From NCBI GenBank assembly GCA_913057845.1, contig CAJXPC010000003.1, positions 1-21,638 on the forward strand: 21,638 bases of DNA. Direction: 5' to 3'. Under the pieces are notes generated by a model. It did not search any database, had not been told where the DNA came from, and was given only the letters and a program-made list of their open reading frames with translations. Position 1 is the stretch's first letter; every line of letters begins with the position of its first letter. Source of the stretch: an uncultured Pseudomonadota bacterium. GTDB taxonomy: Bacteria > Pseudomonadota > Gammaproteobacteria > Burkholderiales > Eutrophovitaceae. The translations under genes were made by a program, and so were the position numbers. This document shows positions 1-7,071 of this stretch, piece after piece.

Positions 1-940
1 CTTTATCATCTACTGTTCTTTTGGCATCATCCACCAATGATAGAATATCGCCCATCCCCAAAATACGAGTCGCGATTCGATCTGGAAAAAAAGGTTCTAA
101 ACCCGTCATTTTTTCACTAGTACCAATAAACTTGATAGGCTGACCCGTCACCTTCTTCACGGAGAGCGCGGCACCGCCTCGGGAGTCGCCGTCCATCTTA
201 GTAAGGATGACGCCAGTCAGCGTAAGAGTATCCGCAAACGTGCGTGCAACATTAACTGCGTCCTGACCCTGCATTGCATCAACAACAAACAACGTCTCAA
301 CAGGATTTAACGTATCGCTAAGCAGCTTGATTTCATTCATCATTTCCTGATCAATCGATAAACGACCAGCTGTATCCACAAGCAAAACATCGTAAAAACT
401 TTTTTTAGCCAACTCAAGTGCGGCGGTAGCAAGGTCAATCGCAGATTTATCAACTTGGGGTGGATAAGCATCAACGCCTACTTGTTTGGCGATTACTGTC
501 AATTGAGCTTGTGCGGCCGGACGACGCACATCACAACTCACCATCAGAACGCGTTTTTTCTCCTGAGAGAGTTTCAACGCCAACTTACCGCAGGTTGTCG
601 TTTTACCCGCCCCCTGAAGACCTGCCATCAAGATAATGGCTGGGGGTTGAGAGGCAAATGAAAGTTCGGCGTTGTGGCTCCCCATCAACGTTGTTAACTC
701 ATCTTTAACCACCCCAATAAGCGCTTGCCCCGGGGTGAGACTGCCCAATACCTCTTGCCCCTCCGCCTTCACTTTAACGTCTTCGATGAATTCTTTAACG
801 ATAGGAAGCGCGACATCTGCCTCCAATAGAGCAATGCGGACTTCTCGCAAAGCATCCTTGATGTTGGCATCTGTGAGCCTGGCCTGGCCCCTGACAGTTT
901 TAATGACCCTAGATAGACGATCCGTTAATGTATCTAACAT
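1..940 (-). CDS. ffh: Signal recognition particle protein Ffh, 3' end cut off by window edge
   Basis: GTPase subunit of the signal recognition particle. It binds 4.5S RNA and hydrophobic signal sequences as they leave the ribosome and delivers the ribosome to FtsY at the inner membrane. The visible 313 residues begin at an ATG at 938-940 (MLDTLTDRLS). They hold the helical N domain (about 1-90) and the SRP G domain. Motifs are GLQGAGKTTT at 107-116 (P-loop), DVRRPAA at 137-143, DTAGR at 189-193 and TKMDGDSRGGAALS at 247-260. The methionine-rich M domain would lie left of the window, so the gene is partial because of the window edge and not broken. It is divergent from ypjD across 75 bases. 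No strong Shine-Dalgarno precedes the ATG. The ffh/ypjD/corB neighbourhood is also found in E. coli. Confidence 0.97.
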   Translation of the reverse strand, partial: MLDTLTDRLSRVIKTVRGQARLTDANIKDALREVRIALLEADVALPIVKEFIEDVKVKAEGQEVLGSLTPGQALIGVVKDELTTLMGSHNAELSFASQPPAIILMAGLQGAGKTTTCGKLALKLSQEKKRVLMVSCDVRRPAAQAQLTVIAKQVGVDAYPPQVDKSAIDLATAALELAKKSFYDVLLVDTAGRLSIDQEMMNEIKLLSDTLNPVETLFVVDAMQGQDAVNVARTFADTLTLTGVILTKMDGDSRGGAALSVKKVTGQPIKFIGTSEKMTGLEPFFPDRIATRILGMGDILSLVDDAKRTVDDK

Positions 941-956
941 ATATTTCTGAAACTCT

Positions 957-985
957 TTGAAGGAAAGCCTAATAAAATTTAGACT
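957..985 (+). promoter_or_regulatory. Candidate sigma70-type promoter for the ypjD operon
   Basis: TTGAAG (957-962) and TAGACT (980-985) are separated by 17 bases. Each matches 4 of 6 consensus positions of the -35 and -10 boxes. Transcription would start near 992, about 24 bases before the ypjD ATG. It lies in the only gap between the divergent ffh and ypjD genes, where promoters for both must sit unless transcription enters from further away. A TTTAGA/TCTAAA inverted repeat (978-983, 1002-1007) overlaps the -10 box. This is a match by eye only. Confidence 0.35.
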
Positions 986-1015
986 TAATATTCTGTTACG
1001 ATCTAAACTGAAACC

Positions 1016-1849
1016 ATGACACCGATTCTACTTCATCTTGCCACGACCCTTACTTACGCATCATTGTCGCTGATCATTTGGCAACAATTACGGTCGTCTT
1101 CGGCTGGGAGTCCGAAGTGGCCCAAGATAAAACCATGGATCAACTTCTTAACTCTTCTGCCTATCGGGTTACACATCGCCCTAACCTACCACTATGCTCT
1201 AGGATTTGACGGCCTCCAATTGGGACTGGGAAACTTTACCTCTCTCATTGTCGCCACATCATGCCTTATTTATGCCAGTCATAGTTTATGGGTGGGGGAA
1301 AACTCCTTACCAGCGCTCTCCTTACCATTTGGAGCGGTCGCGTCTCTACTGCCACTGCTTGATGGGGCATCAATACAAATACCCCACTCTGAACTACCAA
1401 TATTCAAAATTCACTTAATTTTATCGGTGGTTGCGTATGGGCTGCTATCGGTATCTTTAATACACACCCTCATGATGAGCTACCTAGAAACAAGCTTACA
1501 TCAGCACAAATTTTCACCATTGATCGAAAATTTACCACCGCTATTGAAACTAGAAGCTCTCTTATTCACAATAGTGCTACTTGGCTTCTTAACGTTGTCA
1601 GCAGCCTTAGTGAGCGGCATTTTCATTTCTTTGGAAATTCAGTCCACAATACTGCCTATAAACCATAAAACAATTTTTAGTATCGCGTCATGGCTACTTT
1701 TTGCATCACTACTGATCGGCCGGCACTTGCTTGGTTGGAGAGGGAAAATTGCACGAAAGATTTTAGTTATTGGCTTCCTCCTCTTGATTATTGCTTACTT
1801 TGGCTCACGCTTTGTGTCTGAAATTATTTTGCATAACCCGCAATATTAA
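1016..1849 (+). CDS. ypjD: YpjD-type inner-membrane protein, cytochrome c assembly (CcsA-like) family
   Basis: A 277-residue polytopic membrane protein with about eight hydrophobic helices along its whole length. From recalled sequence it resembles E. coli YpjD, a small relative of the CcsA/CcmC haem-handling family. The closest stretches are PPLLKLEALLF (about 174-184), a GWRGK motif in the last quarter and AYFGSR near the C-terminus. Family members are thought to act at the periplasmic face of the inner membrane, but YpjD itself has no firm biochemical role and I see no tryptophan-rich WWD motif. It is the first gene of a plus-strand block, divergent from ffh and 66 bases upstream of the CorB-like gene. 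The ATG at 1016 puts the start right at the first membrane helix. No clear Shine-Dalgarno is visible. The family is sure; involvement in haem delivery is inference. Confidence 0.88.
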   Translation: MTPILLHLATTLTYASLSLIIWQQLRSSSAGSPKWPKIKPWINFLTLLPIGLHIALTYHYALGFDGLQLGLGNFTSLIVATSCLIYASHSLWVGENSLPALSLPFGAVASLLPLLDGASIQIPHSELPIFKIHLILSVVAYGLLSVSLIHTLMMSYLETSLHQHKFSPLIENLPPLLKLEALLFTIVLLGFLTLSAALVSGIFISLEIQSTILPINHKTIFSIASWLLFASLLIGRHLLGWRGKIARKILVIGFLLLIIAYFGSRFVSEIILHNPQY

Positions 1850-1915
1850 TCAACTCAGTCAGCTGTCGATATTCCTTAGCCCTACACAACAACAGAATTA
1901 ATATAGGCGAAAAAT

Positions 1916-3190
1916 ATGGAAGACGTTTCCATTCAAACACTCATCATTTTGTTTCTGATTCTCATCGTCATTTCGGGATTCTTCTCAATATCCGAGACAA
2001 GCATGATGGCGCTAAACAAGTATAAATTAAGACACCTCGCTAAAAATAAACATCCGGGCGCACAAAAAACCCTCAATCTCTTGGGGCAAACTGATCGATT
2101 ATTAGGCTCGATTCTACTCGGGAATAATCTATCCAATACGGCAGCAGCCGCCTTGGTTACTGCAATCACTTTTAAGCTACTCGGTCAAAGTGAATTATCG
2201 TTAACCATTGCAACTCTCATTGTCACAGTTGCACTACTTATTTTTAGCGAAATCACCCCTAAAATTATTGGAGCCAGCTTCCCTGAAAAAATCGCATTTC
2301 CAGCTAGTTATATTCTGGAACCTCTAATGCGACTAATGTATCCTTTTGTGACCATCGCCAACAGCATTGTGAAGGTGATTTTATGGGTTCTGCGCATCAA
2401 GCCCATATCAGGGAATCAGGCATCACAACTAAGCCAAGAGGAACTGCGCACGCTTGTTCTAGAGGGTGGCAACTACCTCCCCCGCAAACATCAGAGCATG
2501 CTGGCTAATTTATTTGATTTGCAAGCCATAACGGTTGAAGATCTGATGGTGCCCAGAAGCAAAATTGAGGCTGTAAACTTGAATTCACCATTCCCTGACA
2601 TTCAAACTGAAATCATAACCTCTAATCACACCCGTTTACCGGCCTTCAAAGATAATCCTGACGAAATTGTTGGCATCATTCATATTCGAAAATTATTAAA
2701 CGTATCTGAAGATAACCACATCACAATGGAGTCCATTGAACAAGTACTAAAGCAGCCCTACTACATACCGAAAGATACAAGTCTACTCACTCAACTTCAG
2801 AATTTTCAGGAACGCCATGAAAGAATGGCATACGTCGTTGATGAGTATGGGGACCTAATGGGATTGATTACAATTGAGGATATCATCGAGGAAATCGTAG
2901 GTGAATTCACCACCCAATCTCCTTTGTTCGCAACATCTGCTAAAGAAATGGTAGATGGCAGCTTAGTAATAGATGGTGCCGTGACACTGCGAGACTTAAA
3001 TCGAGATTTTAATTTAAATTTTCCACTCGATGGAGCAAAAACATTGAATGGCCTCATATTAGATCACCTGAAGCAGATACCTGAGGCTGGAATTTCAATT
3101 CAAATCTCAGGCTACTATTTGGAGATTCTGCAAACGAAAGATAAATCTGTCAAATCAGTAAAACTCGTATCAAGCAATACAGCAGACTAA
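1916..3190 (+). CDS. yfjD: CorB/YfjD (PaeA)-like CNNM/CBS-domain transporter, HlyC/CorC family
   Basis: A 424-residue inner-membrane protein of the CNNM/CorC group, linked to magnesium or cobalt efflux and, for E. coli YfjD/PaeA, to polyamine export. The domain order is a CNNM (DUF21) membrane domain at about 5-185 with several hydrophobic helices and the SETSMMALNKYKLRHLA stretch near 26-42, then a pair of CBS domains at about 205-325 (opening with DLMVPRSKIEAVNL and containing VVDEYGDLMGLITIEDIIEEIVGEF), then the CorC/HlyC C-terminal domain at about 340-415. The N-terminal stretch closely parallels E. coli YfjD as recalled, and E. coli also keeps it beside ypjD and ffh. The ATG has an AGGCGA-like site 6 to 10 bases upstream. 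Its stop overlaps the coaE start as TAATG, so the two are probably translationally coupled. The transported ion cannot be deduced from sequence. Confidence 0.9.
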   Translation: MEDVSIQTLIILFLILIVISGFFSISETSMMALNKYKLRHLAKNKHPGAQKTLNLLGQTDRLLGSILLGNNLSNTAAAALVTAITFKLLGQSELSLTIATLIVTVALLIFSEITPKIIGASFPEKIAFPASYILEPLMRLMYPFVTIANSIVKVILWVLRIKPISGNQASQLSQEELRTLVLEGGNYLPRKHQSMLANLFDLQAITVEDLMVPRSKIEAVNLNSPFPDIQTEIITSNHTRLPAFKDNPDEIVGIIHIRKLLNVSEDNHITMESIEQVLKQPYYIPKDTSLLTQLQNFQERHERMAYVVDEYGDLMGLITIEDIIEEIVGEFTTQSPLFATSAKEMVDGSLVIDGAVTLRDLNRDFNLNFPLDGAKTLNGLILDHLKQIPEAGISIQISGYYLEILQTKDKSVKSVKLVSSNTAD

Positions 3191-3810
3191 TGCTTAAACG
3201 TTTAACTATTGGGCTGACGGGTGGGATTGGCTCAGGGAAAAGTGCCGTATCAGAAGGCTTCGAACGTTTGGGCATTCAGGTGATAGATACCGACAAAATT
3301 GCCCACCAGCTGACTATGACTGACACAGAGACTCTGCAAATAATTGCAGATACTTTCGGCTCCCATATCATTCAAGACGGAATCCTCAATAGAGCAAAAC
3401 TAAGGGCAATTGTTTTTAGTGATGAAGCTGCACGATCACACTTAGAGCAAATTCTTCACCCAAGAATCCGACAAGAGGTGGAAGAACATTTTTCCAGCGC
3501 GACTGGGCCTTATATCATTATAGTTGTGCCGCTGCTAGTTGAGAAAGGTCAATATGACGTCATCAACCGTGTTTTGGTTGTCGATTGCGAGGAGCAAATA
3601 CAGATCGAACGGGTTAAGAAACGAAGTAACCTGACTGACGCTGAAGTTGCTGACATCATGCGCACTCAGGCGACTCGACAAGAACGACTGGCGGTGGGCG
3701 ATGACATCATTATCAACAACCATGACCTACCCTCACTCCTCAAGCAAGTGCAAAGCCTTCATCATAAATATATTAAACTTTCCTCAGAATTAGAAAGTAG
3801 TCGAGACTAG
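3190..3810 (+). CDS. coaE: Dephospho-CoA kinase
   Basis: Cytoplasmic kinase that phosphorylates the 3'-hydroxyl of dephospho-CoA, the last step of coenzyme A synthesis. The protein has 206 residues, the normal length. GLTGGIGSGKS at residues 8-18 is the P-loop, followed by the IDTDKIAHQL substrate motif. HPRIRQEVE and VVPLLVEKGQYDVINRVLVVDCEEQIQIERV are characteristic of the family. The start ATG shares one base with the upstream stop (TAATG at 3188-3192), so it is likely translated by reinitiation. It is followed after 9 bases by yacG. In many relatives zapD sits between coaE and yacG and pilB/C/D lie just upstream; neither is present here. Confidence 0.97.
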   Translation: MLKRLTIGLTGGIGSGKSAVSEGFERLGIQVIDTDKIAHQLTMTDTETLQIIADTFGSHIIQDGILNRAKLRAIVFSDEAARSHLEQILHPRIRQEVEEHFSSATGPYIIIVVPLLVEKGQYDVINRVLVVDCEEQIQIERVKKRSNLTDAEVADIMRTQATRQERLAVGDDIIINNHDLPSLLKQVQSLHHKYIKLSSELESSRD

Positions 3811-3819
3811 AGAAAACGT

Positions 3820-4002
3820 ATGGATATGAAAAAAACCATAGTTAATTGTCCACACTGTGGCAATGTAGTGATTTGGCAAAAAGAATCACGATTCCGTCCT
3901 TTTTGCTCCGAACGGTGCAAAATTATAGACACAGGAAACTGGGCAATGGGGAAATATAGTGTTGCGGCAGAAAACAACCTAAGCGATGACGAGTCCGATT
4001 GA
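3820..4002 (+). CDS. yacG: DNA gyrase inhibitor YacG (zinc-binding)
   Basis: Small zinc protein of 60 residues that binds GyrB and inhibits gyrase in E. coli. The four zinc ligands are visible as CPHC (C10, C13) and FCSERC (C29, C33), with the family features FRPFCSERC and DTGNWAMGKYSV. The C-terminal tail (AAENNLSDDESD) is acidic, as in relatives. The start at ATG 3820 leaves a 9-base gap after coaE; an in-frame ATG at 3826 is an alternative that costs only two residues. It is the last gene of the plus-strand block and its stop lies 8 bases from the stop of the convergent Nudix gene. Confidence 0.93.
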   Translation: MDMKKTIVNCPHCGNVVIWQKESRFRPFCSERCKIIDTGNWAMGKYSVAAENNLSDDESD

Positions 4003-4010
4003 ATAATTAA

Positions 4011-4943
4011 CTACCAAGCTCCTCGCAGCATCGAAATTCCTGCAGCCCCATGATCCCAGGCATCACTCAGGTCTTCCTTGGACAACCCACCCAACGCGTA
4101 TACGGGTGTCTTCACCCCTTCAATCAAGGAAGCAAAAAAATTCCATCCGATCGGTATCGCATGAGAGTGGGAAGCAGTCACTTTAACCGGGCTAAGCACA
4201 GCAAAATCAAGCGCCAATGCATCAACCCGAACCAGATCCTCCTTTGTATGACAAGAGGCTGCACACAAAGCGATTTCCGGACGATTGATTATCGATTTAA
4301 GTTGTACCGAATTCAAGTGAACTCCATCGGCACCGACTCTATCGGCGATATCAATGTGAGTATTGACTAACACCTTACTTCCACTTGGGCGACAAACACT
4401 CAGTACCTCTTTGGTGAAGGCCTCTAAATCAGAAGGCGACAAATCTTTCTCTCGCACTTGAATTAATTGAGGAGACTTTTTTACAGCCTGCAACAGGCTC
4501 TCAAAAAAATTAGCCTCCCCCAATGCTGACAAATGGGTTATCAGGTAATGGTCAGGTAACCGAAGGGATTTTAAAATAGGGATGTTGGGCTCTAGTACTG
4601 GTGCAACCCTGAGAGAACCAAGGCCTTGCCAATGCAGCTTCTGATTTTCTAGCGACCTGACTTCTCCTGACCAATGCGTGACTTTGAAAAATTGAATGTT
4701 AACGTCCGCATGCGGATATCGAAATGTCTTTGTAATCCAAGGGTGAAATGTCTTAGCGACAACTCCAAGCTCTTCCTCCAACTCACGGACTAAAGCGTCA
4801 GATGCTCGTTCTTTTTCTTCAACCTTGCCGCCAGGGAACTCCCAAAACCCTTCGTATACCTTACCCGCAGGACGTCGTGCAAGCAGAAAGTTTCCCTCAA
4901 CATCAAAGAGAATCCCCGCAACCACGTGAATCATCTCGGTCAC
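4011..4943 (-). CDS. Nudix (MutT-like) hydrolase fused to a ThiE/TenI-like domain
   Basis: A two-domain protein of 310 residues. The N-terminal Nudix domain (about 1-130) carries a full Nudix box at 39-61: G39, E45, R53-E54-L55, E57-E58 and G60 are all present. It resembles MutT, which hydrolyses 8-oxo-dGTP. The C-terminal part (about 135-310) looks like thiamine-phosphate synthase/TenI: QLIQVREKDLS, a VNTHIDIADRVGADGVHL segment and ALGGLSKEDL. The usual ThiE NDR motif is replaced by NTH, so synthase activity is doubtful. This fusion is known in beta- and gammaproteobacteria, where it is usually annotated only as a Nudix family protein. The start is a GTG overlapping the upstream stop as GTGA; an in-frame ATG at 4932-4934 (three residues shorter) gives the typical MIHVVAG beginning. 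It is the last gene of the secA-argJ operon. Fusion and Nudix activity are sure; the role of the second domain is unknown. Confidence 0.9.
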   Translation of the reverse strand: MTEMIHVVAGILFDVEGNFLLARRPAGKVYEGFWEFPGGKVEEKERASDALVRELEEELGVVAKTFHPWITKTFRYPHADVNIQFFKVTHWSGEVRSLENQKLHWQGLGSLRVAPVLEPNIPILKSLRLPDHYLITHLSALGEANFFESLLQAVKKSPQLIQVREKDLSPSDLEAFTKEVLSVCRPSGSKVLVNTHIDIADRVGADGVHLNSVQLKSIINRPEIALCAASCHTKEDLVRVDALALDFAVLSPVKVTASHSHAIPIGWNFFASLIEGVKTPVYALGGLSKEDLSDAWDHGAAGISMLRGAW

Positions 4944-5833
4944 CGGGTACGGTTAGATTTAATATCCCGTAGCTTCCTAGCACCAACTTCATTTTTAGCG
5001 AAATGATAGGCCACTCTACCGCTTCGGGACCCGCGCTCTAAAGCCCACTGGAGCGATCGCCTAATTACTCCCTCATCCACATCAAACGCTCCGAATGACA
5101 ACGTTTTTACCCAGTAACTTGCGATGGTCACATACTCATCTTGCGTGAAGGCATCAAAATGAACCCATAAACCAAAACGCTCTGAGAGGGATATTTTTTC
5201 TTCAACATTTTCACTAGCGTGAATTTCTTCGCCCTTATACGTTGACTCCAAGTTTTCGGCCATGTACTCCGGCAGCAAGTGTCTGCGATTGGATGTCGCA
5301 TAAATCAAAATATTTTCTGAAGTCGTCGCAACCGATCCATCGAGCGCAACCTTGAGACTTTTATACCCTTCATCATCAGCACCAAACGAAAGATCGTCAC
5401 AAAAAATAATAAATTGATACGCCTGACTCGATATCAAATCGATAATTTGAGGTAATTCATGTAAATCAGCCTTGTCTACCTCAATAAGTCTTAACGTTTT
5501 TTTTGAGTACTTATTGAGCAAGGCTTTAATTAATGAAGACTTACCAGTGCCTTTTGAACCTGTTAGCAGCACATTATTAGCAGGCAATCCGGCAATAAAC
5601 TGACGAGTATTCATATCAACCAGCTTTATTTGCTCGTCGATCGCAGATAAGTCCCGCACCTTTATATGATCGGGAATACTTACCGGTTGTAAAAATCCTC
5701 GCCCGCCATAACAACGCCAGCGGCACGCGACAATTTGTTTCCAATCTGGATTCTCCAACTTTACGGGTAGATGCGACTCAAGTCGCTCAAGCAATGATTC
5801 TGCTCGCTCCAATACCTTCGTCCAATCAGACAC
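4940..5833 (-). CDS. DUF815-family ATP-binding protein (AAA+-like ATPase)
   Basis: A predicted cytoplasmic ATPase of 297 residues, family DUF815 (PF05673), with no experimentally fixed function that I know of. Walker A is GSKGTGKS at 92-99. Walker B is FIIFCDD at 141-147. A sensor-like ATSNRRHLLPEY lies at about 179-190, and an arginine-rich tail (GSRSGRVAYHF) closes the protein. The N-terminal 90 residues are helical and probably a partner-binding region. The GTG start is supported by an AGGAG six bases upstream, inside the end of argJ. It sits 2 bases after argJ and overlaps the Nudix gene by 4 bases, so all are likely co-expressed. This family is often found beside argJ and MutT-like genes in Betaproteobacteria; that placement, not sequence, is the only hint about its job. 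Confidence 0.88.
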   Translation of the reverse strand: MSDWTKVLERAESLLERLESHLPVKLENPDWKQIVACRWRCYGGRGFLQPVSIPDHIKVRDLSAIDEQIKLVDMNTRQFIAGLPANNVLLTGSKGTGKSSLIKALLNKYSKKTLRLIEVDKADLHELPQIIDLISSQAYQFIIFCDDLSFGADDEGYKSLKVALDGSVATTSENILIYATSNRRHLLPEYMAENLESTYKGEEIHASENVEEKISLSERFGLWVHFDAFTQDEYVTIASYWVKTLSFGAFDVDEGVIRRSLQWALERGSRSGRVAYHFAKNEVGARKLRDIKSNRTR

Positions 5834-5835
5834 GT

Positions 5836-7065
5836 TCAGCTCCTGTATTCAGCATTGATCTTAATATAGTCATGGGATAGATCACAGGTCCAAATAGTTA
5901 CCGAATCTTTGCCGCGGCCCAATCTTATCGTCACCACAATCTCATCTGACTGCATGAATGTTTTGACATCGGCTTCTCGATAACTGGACGCACGCCCACC
6001 ATTCTTTGCAACCAGAACATCACCAATCCACATCTCAACTTTTGAAACATCCAAGTCCACCACGCGGGCCGCACCAATAGCAGACATGATTCGTCCTAGG
6101 TTGGCATCTGATGCATAAAAAGCTGTTTTTACTAACGGAGAATTAGCAACTGAAAACCCGACTTCACGCGCCTCGGTCTTAGACAAGCCGCCTTCTACTC
6201 TGATTTCTATAAATTTTGTTGCGCCCTCTCCATCGAGGACAATTTTTTTAGCTAGCTCCTCACAAACCGACGTAATTTCATCTCTAATTTTTGTAAAAGT
6301 AGGATCGTTTGTTGAAGTGACCTTAGGACCACCATAAGTTCCTGTCCCGATCAACATAAAACTATCATTTGTAGAGGTATCTCCATCAACACTTATGCAA
6401 TTAAAAGTCCGATCATTCGCATAGCGCACAATCTCATCCAGACACTTATCTGACACATGTGCATCGGTTGCCACAAAAGCGAGCATAGTGGCCATGTTAG
6501 GCTTGATCATGCCGGAGCCCTTAGCCATTCCCGTAACATTAATTGATTGCTCCGCGATTTTAAAACTTCTTGAAGATATTTTGGGCACTAAATCAGTCGT
6601 CAAAATACCTCGAGAGGCCTCCTCCCAACCCATCGTAAGTTGAGCGTCCACACATCTAGGCAATCCCGCAATTATTTTATCTACGGGCAATCGCTCCATG
6701 ATCACTCCGGTCGAAAAAGGAAGGATCGAATCGGGATCAACTTTTAGTAACTTAGCTAACTCATTACAAATATTTTTCGCATCCTCAATACCATCTGCCC
6801 CGGTCCCTGCGTTAGCAACCCCAGTATTGATTACCATCGCGTTAATTGAGTTCCCTTGGGACAATCGTTGTCTACAGATTTGAACGGGAGCCGCACAAAA
6901 ATTATTTTGAGTAAATACCCCCGAAACGGCAGCAGTTTCTTTCAACAATAACACCACCAGATCAAGACGATCCTTCTTACGTATAGCAGCACTTGTTGCC
7001 CCAAGCGTAAGTCCTTCGATACCGAACACTTGACCGCAATTGTCCTTAGGTTTAATACTCGGCAC
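5836..7065 (-). CDS. argJ: Bifunctional ornithine acetyltransferase / N-acetylglutamate synthase
   Basis: Catalyses transfer of the acetyl group from N-acetylornithine to glutamate in the cyclic arginine pathway, and in bifunctional forms also makes N-acetylglutamate from acetyl-CoA. The protein has 409 residues. The autocleavage site is GMIKPNMATML at 185-195; cleavage before T193 would free the nucleophilic threonine and give alpha and beta chains. Other marks are NTGVANAGTG at 80-89, SVDGDTSTNDS, DGEGATKF and the C-terminal TCDLSHDYIKINAEYRS. Whether it is bifunctional cannot be told without comparing residues with tested enzymes. The start is GTG, with AGGG 9 bases upstream. The gene begins 6 bases after secA and ends 2 bases before the ATPase gene. 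Confidence 0.96.
   Translation of the reverse strand: MPSIKPKDNCGQVFGIEGLTLGATSAAIRKKDRLDLVVLLLKETAAVSGVFTQNNFCAAPVQICRQRLSQGNSINAMVINTGVANAGTGADGIEDAKNICNELAKLLKVDPDSILPFSTGVIMERLPVDKIIAGLPRCVDAQLTMGWEEASRGILTTDLVPKISSRSFKIAEQSINVTGMAKGSGMIKPNMATMLAFVATDAHVSDKCLDEIVRYANDRTFNCISVDGDTSTNDSFMLIGTGTYGGPKVTSTNDPTFTKIRDEITSVCEELAKKIVLDGEGATKFIEIRVEGGLSKTEAREVGFSVANSPLVKTAFYASDANLGRIMSAIGAARVVDLDVSKVEMWIGDVLVAKNGGRASSYREADVKTFMQSDEIVVTIRLGRGKDSVTIWTCDLSHDYIKINAEYRS
5840..5844 (-). promoter_or_regulatory. Shine-Dalgarno site deciding the GTG start of the DUF815 ATPase
   Basis: AGGAG on the minus strand lies six bases before the GTG at 5831-5833 and inside the last codons of argJ. The optimal spacing and strength favour this GTG over later in-frame starts and suggest coupling with argJ translation. 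Confidence 0.7.
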
Positions 7066-7071
7066 GATCCA

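Noticed and set aside
672..950. Plus-strand open frame of 92 codons at the left end
   Set aside because: It is antisense to the N and G domains of ffh and has no support of its own.
4003..4010. Terminator between yacG and the Nudix gene
   Set aside because: Only eight AT bases are present and no hairpin can be drawn there.
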